Origin: Cristatella mucedo
Taxonomy: Eukaryota > Bryozoa > Phylactolaemata > Cristatellidae
Reading direction: 5' to 3'
NCBI GenBank assembly: GCA_009760855.2
Contig: WPIO01000110.1
Coordinates: 1 to 64,000, forward strand
Length of the DNA stretch: 64,000 nucleotides
Part shown: positions 46,560 to 54,904 of the stretch, piece after piece
Layout: each line of letters opens with the position of its first letter
How positions within the stretch are numbered: the stretch's first letter is position 1
Program-made: the position numbers and the translations under genes
Notes under the pieces: generated by a model
Databases searched by the model: none
The model's input: the letters and a program-made list of their open reading frames with translations, nothing else
Told to the model about the DNA's origin: nothing

Positions 46560-47115
46560 GTTACCTTAAGTTACCTTACCTTGTTAAGAACCTTAAAAAA
46601 GTGATTCTCTGCTTAATGGGGAGCCACTTCAGCAGGTCGGTGAGAAGTGGTGTAAGGTGATCGTTGTGATCTTACAAGGTTGAGGAAAAAGTTCGCGACT
46701 CGCTTTTTAATTTTAATCATTATATTCATTAAATTATTATTTCATTATATTATTATTAAAATCACAGCGCACGAACTTTTTCCTTAATCCAGCCGCACCG
46801 AGATGCACACTGTGGCACCAACTGTCTCAGTGCATAGGCACTAAGACGTGCCAGTAGCGGCTGCAAAAGTCTCTTAAGGATGAAGCAGATGCATGGGAGA
46901 CCAGCTTGGCCGTGGCGTCCTTATCTAACAAGGAACGAATTCTTGCAACGGTGCACAGAGCTGGAAGTAGGCAGACTTGCCGCTGGAGCATATGTGGTCT
47001 CCTAGGGAAGTCGCCGTGGGAGAAGCCGCTAGGAGTTCTTGCCGATGCTGCCAGAGATTAGCAGCACATTCGTGCTGAATGTCCGGAGCATGTGCATCCC
47101 TCAGAACGCCCACTT
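46560..47115 (-). mobile_element. LINE A-related fragment (subfamily A2) carrying a MITE
   Basis: Blocks CTTCAGCAGGTCGGTGAGAAGTGG, ACTAAGACGTGCCAGTAGCGGCTGC, CTTATCTAACAAGGAACGAATTCTTGC and GCTGGAAGTAGGCAGACTTGCC follow the order of the family A RT C-terminal region. They are collinear with 51,440-51,860. The 110-base MITE at about 46,675-46,787 is absent from that other copy. Confidence 0.7.
46675..46787. mobile_element. Small MITE with TTRAGGAAAAAGTTCG inverted ends
   Basis: The left end TTGAGGAAAAAGTTCGCG (46,680-46,697) and right end CGCACGAACTTTTTCCTTAA (46,768-46,787) are near-perfect inverted repeats around an AT-rich core, with ATTTTAAT/ATTAAAAT nested inside. The paralogous copy at 51,521-51,535 shows the unoccupied site. 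The ends and the TA at the junction suggest a Tc1/mariner-mobilised non-autonomous element. Confidence 0.7.
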
Positions 47116-47204
47116 TATAAGGTCGGAGGAACGAGACGCGATGTCCTCGACTTCATCGAGGTGCACTGCCAGCTGCATATGAGATGGCGCCACTGTGGCC
47201 TCAG

Positions 47205-47415
47205 CATGCAGCAGTAGATGCAATCGGAGGAAGGACCGGGCCGTGGTGATCGAGCATTTCTCCCAACCTCTGCTCTAGCACTTCGATGTCCAGCTCAAAG
47301 AAGGCATTCTGGTGCACAGGGTCCCGGACATCAACCTGGTCTTCTACAGCAAGCCAGTCTGTTATGCTCCTGGGTTTGCCAGAGGCACCAGGCTGGTCGG
47401 TGTATGCAGCTGCTG
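47205..47415 (+). pseudogene. Protein-like fragment with in-frame stop, unidentified
   Basis: One frame reads from about 47,205 (NRRKDRAVVIEHFSQPLL), meets a TAG at about 47,276, and continues with protein-like composition (QLKEGILVHRVPDINLVFYSKP...) to about 47,400. The even amino-acid composition suggests a former coding sequence. I do not recognise the family and cannot exclude chance. Confidence 0.25.
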
Positions 47416-48120
47416 CTCTAGCTCTAGTGTCTCCTGTGCTCTCTCTCTCTCTCTGTTTGGGATGAGCAGCTGAATGCTGAAGGCCACAAGGTCGTGTGGG
47501 GTGTGATTACTCTTGGCCACTGCTGCAGTGGTGGTGGCTGCTGACTGCAAACTTTCGTACTCGTGCTTGGGCTTCGATGTGGATACCAACGTGGAAGGAT
47601 GCTCAAACTGCAGTTTGCAACTGTTTTGGTCAGCTTTTCCATGGCCCGAGCCATAGCTTGCTGCTTTGTGTTCCTGTTGCCGTTTGCTTTCCGTGCTTAC
47701 ATTCGCATGTTCAAGAGCGTGCCACTAGCCAGTGGTTCGACAAACGGGTCACGAGCCTGACGCCAGCTGTCTATAAGTTTGGTAGTGCGAATTTCACCAA
47801 CACCCCGAGGGACTGGTCTTCAACTGCTCAGAGATCGGCTGATCGGGCAGCAGAAAGGGGAGGAGGCTGCCAGCCTTGGCATGGGCGCCCAGGCAGGGTA
47901 CTGCAGGCAGGTTTTTATAGGGCCGGTCAGCTTGTTCTCTGATGGGGTTGGGTCAGGTGGCTGGTGGGGACGTGATCATTGTTGTAATTCCCTGACCGGC
48001 TGGTGTTGGGGGATTAATGGGCTGGCAACGTGGCTGAGGACTCGGGTGCACAGATTACAGAATTTAGAGATGGGGCACCTTCTCATGCCCTAACTTTATA
48101 ACGGTCAACCAGTACCTATA
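47416..48120. other. Unassigned region
   Basis: Frames up to 148 codons on the plus strand (47,496-47,942) have no recognisable domain. Confidence 0.35.
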
Positions 48121-48395
48121 GGAGTAATAATACATTTGTGTAGCACTCTCAGAGAACTTAATCTCTTGCTAAGCACTTTACAGATGCTGCACATAGAGCA
48201 TAGCCAAATGCTTGGTGGTAACACCCGCAAGCAGCAGGCATGGTGTTAGCACGTACATGTGCACACGCGAAGGACGAATCACAAAGGCCCACCAAATGCT
48301 GTAATAAAAAGAGTGCGTTTTAAGCTTCCTTTTCAAGGCCGTCACGTCAGGGGACGTTGTGTGACCTGCGTCGGTAGTGAGTTCCAGGCTATCAG
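48121..48395 (-). mobile_element. LINE family A2 3' tail
   Basis: Hairpin blocks TAGCACTCTCAGAGAACTTAATCTC and CTAAGCACTTTACAGATGC, then CTGCACATAGAGCATAGCC, AAGGACGAATCACAAAGGCCCACC and GAGTTCCAGGC. The tail differs from family A proper but is shared with 49,640-49,850. The arms still pair (AAAGTGCT against AGTGCTAC). Confidence 0.75.
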
Positions 48396-49440
48396 AGAGT
48401 CGCCGTGGGTAGGCTTTTCTATTATGTATCACTAGTGTTATGCGTTGCCTTAGCCAGTGCTACAGATGCAGTAACTGCTCCCTATCCTAATGCATACGCC
48501 AAAAGTCAGGCTCAAAGCAAGAATGCAGAGAAACAGAGCGAGGCCAAGAGGAAAAAGATTGTTATTGGCTAGTCGAATTATTTTATGATCGGCAGTTTAC
48601 AGCAGCAAACCTAATACAGAGCATACTAAGCTCAAGCTCTCTATTACCCCTCTGCTGATACACCGAAATGGTTCCCTCCCAATAATGATACAGCAACTAC
48701 TACTACTACTACTACTAATAAATAAATAAATAAATAATAAATAATAATAATAGTTATCTATACAATGTATTGATAACTCGATAGACTAACTTACTCTCAG
48801 ATAACTTACCCGGAATGCTATGGCTAGAAAACATCAATACATGCTAACATGGATACTGAGCTCCATTTCAATGTGTCGCTACTATCATCGGTTAAGCCCG
48901 GTGAGGGATAGAGAGCTGCCGAGCTATGTCAGTATCTGTTCTAGAAGGTCACTGGGATCGGCCGGGGAGTGGGAGGTCGGAGCCGACGCTCGGTACAGAG
49001 CGTTGCTGAAAGCTGAAAGTCACGGAAGAATTTCCATCCCCGTTATAGGCAACCGCATAAGATTTCTGACGGTGCTGCCGGACTAAAGCCAGATCTATAC
49101 AGCAGTTTACCTGTTGACTGTTTGGCAGAGTAGCTAGTATTGGTGGCTGATTGCCAAGAAATTATTAGCAGTTGCAGTGTAAGATGGCAGCAAACCTAAT
49201 CAAACATTCGACAGACGAGTCGACAGCACGTTTGAGCAAGCCACAGCAAGCAGGCCTGCAAATAGCAAGCTTCAGAGGCAGCATCTCGCAGCCACAAATG
49301 CAGCAGCAGCAGCAGCAGCAGCACAGGCATGTGTCCCTACGGTTGATTACTTTACGGCATAAAGTAAAGTAAAACTAATGGCCAATTAATTCACAGGCTT
49401 AATTTATATAGCATGTGAAGAGCTGTAGCAGCTAGCACAC
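48396..49440. other. Unassigned region
   Basis: (ACT)n-(AAT)n simple repeat at 48,697-48,752 and a (CAG)n run at about 49,300-49,322. No gene recognised. Confidence 0.45.
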
Positions 49441-49444
49441 CTAC

Positions 49445-49560
49445 TTGCAGTGGGCAATGCAATATATGCCTGCTGCTGGACTCAAACCCACGACCTGCTG
49501 GGTCGCGAAGTGCCCCAGTAACGCATCCCTAAGCTAAAAGCTGGGAGCCAGAGCCAAAGT
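49445..49560 (-). repeat. tRNA-derived SINE-like copy
   Basis: Minus strand: TAGCTTAGGGATGCG (A-box-like) and GTGGGTTTGAGTCC (B-box) in Pol III promoter order and spacing. The core matches 31,795-31,880. Confidence 0.6.
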
Positions 49561-49639
49561 GAAACACGCCCCTGATAAAGCGTAGCAAACTCGGACCTCT
49601 TCTCAAAGCTCCGGAAACTAGCTCCACTGCATATGCCTA

Positions 49640-49850
49640 ATAATAATAGTAATAGTAATAATTCATTTTTATAGCACCCTCAGAGAAATGAATCTCTCTA
49701 GGCAATTTACAGATGCTGCATATAAAGCATTACTAAATGCTTGGTGGTAAAATCCTCAAGCAGCAGGCATAGCATAAGCAGGCACATGCACACGAAGGAC
49801 GGATCACAAAGACCCACCAAATACTGCAATAAAAAAGGTGCGCTAGCACG
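49640..49850 (-). mobile_element. LINE family A2 3' tail
   Basis: (AAT)n, TATAGCACCCTCAGAGAAATGAATCTCTCTAGGCAATTTACAGATGCTGCATATAAAGC, then ACACGAAGGACGGATCACAAAGACCCACC. Same subfamily as 48,121-48,395. Confidence 0.75.
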
Positions 49851-50344
49851 AGGAATCAGTCTGTATATGTGCAGGTAGAACCGACTTCAGGAGAGCAGCT
49901 TCTTTGGCTACAGAACAGCCTGCGATGGGGGGGGGGAGGAGGGAGGGGCTCTGAATGGGCATCCGGACTTGCTCGCACCAAGGAAACTGTGCCAACGCTG
50001 TCGATGAGACACTTTAGTGAAACAGGAGAGCTCTGGACCCCGGAATGCGATCGCGTCAAGTGGCTACTCGCCACCCCTCAAAGGTAAACTTTTTCCTGAC
50101 ACATGCCGTCGAAATGCAAGTGGCAGCAACAGACGATACTGACGTCAGAGTAGTAGCAGCACCAAGTAAGATAGCACAGAAGGCCCTCCGGCAACTTCTG
50201 TTAAGAATAACCTCTTTACCCCCTCCAAAAATACGGTGCCCCTATAACATTAAAGGACCCTAAAAAATGGCATGGCATGATAACTACACGGCCCCACTTC
50301 AGAGGCCTTCACATGCCCCGCCCCGAACGGGGTTATGGGCACCT
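49851..50344. other. Unassigned region
   Basis: A G-rich run at 49,926-49,935. Chance frames only. Confidence 0.4.
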
Positions 50345-50500
50345 TTAAGATGAGCCCATGAAGTAAGGTGCTTACTCTTCACAACCGAGATCGTGGGTTG
50401 AATCATGCAGTGGGTGATCCTTTGTTGCCAACTACGAGAGCAGTGGTGGTGGTGGTGGTGGTGGTAGCCGTTAAGGCACTTCTGCTGCTACACAGCTGAT
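50345..50500 (+). repeat. Possible SINE-like copy with (GGT)n
   Basis: CGAGATCGTGGGTTGAATCATGCAGTGGGTGATCC resembles a degraded B-box region, followed by AGCAGTGGTGGTGG and GTAGCCGTTAAGGCACTTCTGCTGCTA, comparable with the SINE body at 30,990-31,030. A GGT microsatellite (about 50,442-50,465) has expanded inside. Confidence 0.4.
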
Positions 50501-51067
<567 letters not shown>

Positions 51068-51068
<1 letters not shown>

Positions 51069-51439
51069 AAATGCAAGTGTGGGGCACCCAACAAACAAGC
51101 TAACAGATTGCTTTCGGTCAAGGGACTAAAGCACCCTGTCCACAGGCCTGATCGACAACTGTAAGATGGCTTTATTAGGTAGAATACAAATATATACATT
51201 TTAGCGGTACCAACGTGTCATGTGACTATCGCCGGTGTGAGTCGAACTATCATTAGTTATTTCCGAAGTGAGTTTCTTATGGAATATTAGCAAGTTTGAC
51301 ACGGCCGGGAGGATGGCGCTACCTAGTAAATAATTAGCATGAACAAGTGTTCCAATTACACGCCAAGGATCGAATCAACCATAGAGTCTATTAAAGTAAA
51401 TTGGTACTCATGCGCTGCGCATGCGATGAAATGAAGGTC
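51068..51439. other. Unassigned region
   Basis: No gene or named repeat. Confidence 0.4.
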
Positions 51440-51860
51440 AGAGCCTTAAGAGTCGATTCTCTGGTTAATGAGGGGCCGCTTCAGCAGGTCGGTGAGAAGT
51501 GGTCCAACATGATCGCTACGATCTTAACTTCAGCCACACTAAGATGCACACTATGGCACCAACTATCTCAGTGCATAGGCACTAAGATGTGCGAGAAGTG
51601 GCTGCAAAAGTCTCTTAAGGATGAAGCAGATGCACGGAGGACCAGCTTGGCCGTGGCGTCCTGGCGTACATGTCTTATCTAACAAGGAACGAATTCTTGC
51701 AACGGTGCACAGAGCTGGAAGTAGGCAGACTTGCCTGAATGGACCGTATGTGGTCTTCTAGAGAAGCCACTCTGGCACAAGTCGCTCAGATTGCGTGCCG
51801 ATGCAGCTAGAGATTTTCAGCGCGTTCGTGCTGAATTCCTGTAGTATGTGTCATGCGGTG
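51440..51860 (-). mobile_element. LINE A2-related fragment (MITE-free paralogue)
   Basis: Collinear with 46,600-47,090: GATTCTCTGGTTAATGAGGGGCC, CTTCAGCAGGTCGGTGAGAAGTGG, AAGATGCACACTATGGCACCAACTATCTCAG, CAAAAGTCTCTTAAGGATGAAGCAGATGCA. It lacks the MITE at GATCTTAACTTCAGCC (51,519-51,534). Confidence 0.7.
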
Positions 51861-52382
51861 CATTCGATTTTGCTCAATGATGGCCACTCGTAAGCAAATA
51901 TTAAAGGAACCAATGGATCCCCCGACGGTCAACTGGCATATCAAACTGAGGTTTGCTAAGAGAATGGTCGTCAACATTTCTCCCCTGTCTTGTTGTAAAC
52001 GCGAAAATTCCAGCACCATGTGGTTAGAAGAAATATGACGAAGCGGCTTTGCAACCGCCTAACATCAGCCACAGGCCTGGCCCAAGTTTAAGGATGCCTG
52101 CCAGTTTCAAAAGTCAGAGGGACACTGTTAAAGGATAGACATAGACAGTAGATATAAAATGAATGGCATGTAGCCTAGGGCTCAATAAATGACGTCATCA
52201 ATTAAATAAATCGTCCTCATATAATAATCGAACGAAGTGAGATTATTATCTTCGTCCGATTTATTTATTGGCTGCCGTCATCCTCGAGACCCCATTCTCC
52301 ATACCCTTCATTTTATATCAACTAAGAGTTGTTTAGGTTTATGTGTCTATATAATAAATAAAAATATTTAGTCTGTTGTGAG
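51861..52382. other. Unassigned region
   Basis: An imperfect inverted repeat TAAATAAATCG...CGATTTATTTA spans about 52,202-52,268, possibly a small decayed MITE. No gene recognised. Confidence 0.4.
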
Positions 52383-52455
52383 ATACGATCTCGTGCTCTC
52401 CGCGTCGGTAGGCAAGCGCGTTAACCATTAGTCCAATAAGTCAACCGGCTGGCCA
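52383..52455 (-). repeat. tRNA-like sequence (tRNA pseudogene or SINE head)
   Basis: The minus strand reads TTGGACTAATGGTTAACGCGCTTGCC (A-box and D-arm-like), then CTACCGACGCGGAGAGCACGAGATCGTATCTC in the place of variable loop and T-arm. The B-box is damaged (CGAGATCGTATCTC), so it is unlikely to be a working tRNA gene. Confidence 0.5.
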
Positions 52456-52504
52456 ACTTGTTTAAATTATTTATTTGAAATTAGTATAATTGCAATCGAA
52501 TTCC

Positions 52505-52668
52505 CCCTCCACCACCCCACCCCTACCCACCCCTACCCCCACCCTACCCCCACCCTACCCCCACCCCTACCCCCACCCCTACCCCCACCCCTACCCCCAC
52601 CCCTACCCCCACCCCTACCCCCACCCTACCCCCACCCCTACCCCCACCCCTATCCCACCCCCTGCACG
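52505..52668 (+). repeat. C-rich minisatellite of CCCCTACCCCCA units
   Basis: About a dozen 11-12-bp units of CCCCTACCCCCA type. The minus strand carries many GGGG/GGGGG runs separated by TA or T, a strong G-quadruplex pattern; the plus strand is an i-motif candidate. The Pro/Thr/Tyr frame is an artefact. Confidence 0.93.
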
Positions 52669-52764
52669 CCGCAATACTTACCTTACTTACCTTATACTTA
52701 CGCTTCTTGAACTAAACAAGAATGTTAAAGGATAGACGATAAAGAACGAATTCATACCGTCAAT

Positions 52765-52879
52765 CCCGGGCTTGTCGATGGTCGCACCCACCTCGACCCG
52801 TTAAAGATGTATACATTCATACCATCCTTTTCGTGTTGTTGGATGGTTCGCACTAAACTAGACCCGTTAAAGATGTATA
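52765..52879 (-). repeat. Left remnant of the 66/72-bp coding-type tandem repeat
   Basis: About two units share ACCCGTTAAAGATGTATACATTCATACCATCCTTTTCG-GTTGTTGGATGG with the array at 58,660-58,930. On the minus strand they form an open frame to a stop near 52,753. The LTR retrotransposon separates the two halves, so the array was continuous before insertion. Confidence 0.8.
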
Positions 52880-53175
52880 TGTAGTCTAAATTGTCGTCGC
52901 GAGCGGCACAGCACTCGAGCCGACGAGGAACACCACCAGTTTATTTCCTCCACACCCTCAGCCGGCGGAAGCGCTACTGCCCGCCCGCAGACGTTCGCCA
53001 GCTTCCGTCGTCTGCGGTACCGGAACGCTGCGCTCGCATTCGTTGGCGCCGTTGCCAACGCCTAGCTGTGCTCTGATTGGCTAGCCGGTGGCCAGGAGGG
53101 CCACCCAGCCTAGTACTGGCAGATAACAACATTTAGGTGCTGTCACACACTGCGGTATACATAAACGAAACCGCA
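52880..53175 (-). repeat. 3' LTR
   Basis: Direct repeat of 58,348-58,643. Contains the CACCACCAGTTTATTTCCTCC and GCGGTATACATAA blocks shared by both LTRs. The purine tract expected just upstream of a 3' LTR (53,176 onward, minus strand) is only weakly purine-rich (AGGCGGG). Confidence 0.9.
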
Positions 53176-53350
53176 TGCCCGCCTGATCTGGAGATCAATC
53201 TAAGGCGCATTCTCCACTTTTTGGCAGCAAGAAGGCTAAACAGTAAGCACGCAGTCTTCATAGCGTGCCGGTGGTCTCAGGCCATATCTTGGCCGTAGCT
53301 GTCTGCTGGGCTCGTCGGCTCTGGCCGTATTATCAGGGCCGGCATCGGAG

Positions 53351-54904
53351 TGTAGCACTTTGCTGGCCTTGGCTGAATTTTAGCGCGAACAAGAGCTGTT
53401 CGGAGGCGAGCTAGAACTCCTTTGTCCTGGAGCAGTGAGCCAGAGAGGAGCGTCAGCGCGGCTAGAGAGGAAGCGCTTACGAGCAAGCCAGGAAGCTGAG
53501 ACCGGCGGTGGCGATTCGGCCTTTAGAATTGGTCCGATACCCGCGGAAGCTGCTGATTGATGTTGGCTGGCCTGTCAACCTCCGCCTTCACTCGGTCCAA
53601 GAAAGAATCGTCTGGAACCCATTCGCCATTCAAGCTGGACAGAGGGGACATTCCAGTGGCCTAGTGGCGGTATTAGTTCCTTACAGTAATGGGCCATGGT
53701 GTCGGGCCCAATACCACTAAGCTCTTGCCCCATTGTCTCAGCCAAGTATTTAAGAGTCGAGCGACGCTCGCTCTGGGTCTTTTTGCCTGTGGTCTTCTGT
53801 CTTTGGTCCGGCTCCGCCGTCGGACTCGTTTTCTCTGGAAGCGAGGGAGGAGGGCGGGCTGTTCGCCAGCGATTGACGGAACAGGACGAGACAGCGCGCT
53901 AGGAGGATTCGGTGGACTCCACCGAATACGGTCGTATCGCGCCCGAGCTGGCATTTTGTGTTTCTTTCGTGTTTTGTGTGTGCGCACTAGCACGTGGTCT
54001 CGGCATAGGGATTTGCCGGTGCGAGCTAGACGTAGTTGGCGTGTTTGGGGTATTCCCTCGGCACAGGTGGGAACGGATTCCTAGTTCACCGGTTAGGGTT
54101 TAGGGTCCGGGTCGCGCTTAGTGTGGAGGAGTATTCCCTCCGCAAGAGTGTTGGTGCTGTTGAGAACGTGCGAGGAGTGTCGAGATAAAGCTGAACTAGA
54201 CGCGCAGCGACTTTGTGCGCTTGCGAATAAAGTTCAGTAAAATCCCCAATTTGTGTGTCTCGCTTTCCAATTCACGCCGCGGACTCACGACCCCCTTTAG
54301 TAACGGTAAGCAGGTCAGCGCCAGAAACGCTCGTTTCGTGGCGGCCAGCTTATTGCGCGTAGGCGCGCACCGAACGGCATTAGGCGATAGGCTACGCCGC
54401 TAGGTAAGCGGCAGGTCAAGCTTACCCCGCCGAGCCTTCGGCGTTACATTTTGGCGCCCCACGTTGGGCGCCAAAGACCCAGAGCAAGCGTCGCTCGACT
54501 CTTAAATACTTGGCTGAGACAATGGGGCAAGAGCTTAGTGGTATTGGGCCCGACACCATGGCCCATTACTGTAAGGAACTAATACCGCCACTAGGCCACT
54601 GGAATGTCCCCTCTGTCCAGCTTGAATGGCGAATGGGTTCCAGACGATTCTTTCTTGGACCAAGTGAAGGCGGAGGTTGACAGGCCAGCCAACATCAATC
54701 AGCAGCTTCCGCGGGTATCGGACCAATTCAAAAGGCCGAATCGCCACCGCCGGTCTCAGCTTCCTGGCTTGCTCTTAAGCTCTTGCTCTCTAGCCGCGCT
54801 GACGCTCCTCTCTGGCTCACTGCTCCAGGACAAAGGAGTTCTAGCTCGCCTCCGAACAGCTCCTGTTCGCGCTAAAATTCAGCCAAGGCCAGCAAAGTGC
54901 TACA
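53351..54904. mobile_element. 1,554-bp element with 432-bp inverted arms
   Basis: Arms 53,351-53,782 and 54,473-54,904 are of equal length and highly similar inverted repeats around a 690-bp spacer. Termini are TGTAGCAC...GTGCTACA, and GGAG flanks both sides (53,347-53,350 and 54,905-54,908). TG/CA-type ends with a 4-bp duplication point to an integrase-type enzyme, as in Ginger DNA transposons (TGTNR ends, 4-bp duplication) or an LTR-element product. The spacer has LTR-like traits: AATAAA near 54,225, a GCGTTACA end and a tRNA-Lys-type primer-site palindrome. Confidence 0.82.
53783..54472 (+). other. Spacer of the inverted-arm element: LTR-like with primer-site palindrome
   Basis: 54,451-54,474 is the near-palindrome TTGGCGCC...GGCGCCAA. 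Its minus strand contains TGGCGCCCAACGTGGGGC, an exact complement of the 3' 18 nt of tRNA-Lys1,2, the primer of many retroelements. The plus strand matches that site at 16 of 18 positions and is preceded by ACA plus TT, as in an LTR/primer-site junction. A short Met-Gly-Gln-starting frame follows at 54,522. Orientation is therefore ambiguous. Confidence 0.55.

Noticed and set aside
52383-52455. Functional tRNA gene
   Set aside because: A-box/D-arm-like part is good but the T-arm/B-box is degraded and no acceptor stem closes; kept only as a tRNA-like repeat.
54522-54678. Met-Gly-Gln-starting frame as a gag gene of a second retroelement
   Set aside because: It is only about 50 codons, lies inside an inverted-repeat arm that is present twice in opposite orientation, and has no gag domain that I can name; mentioned only as context.
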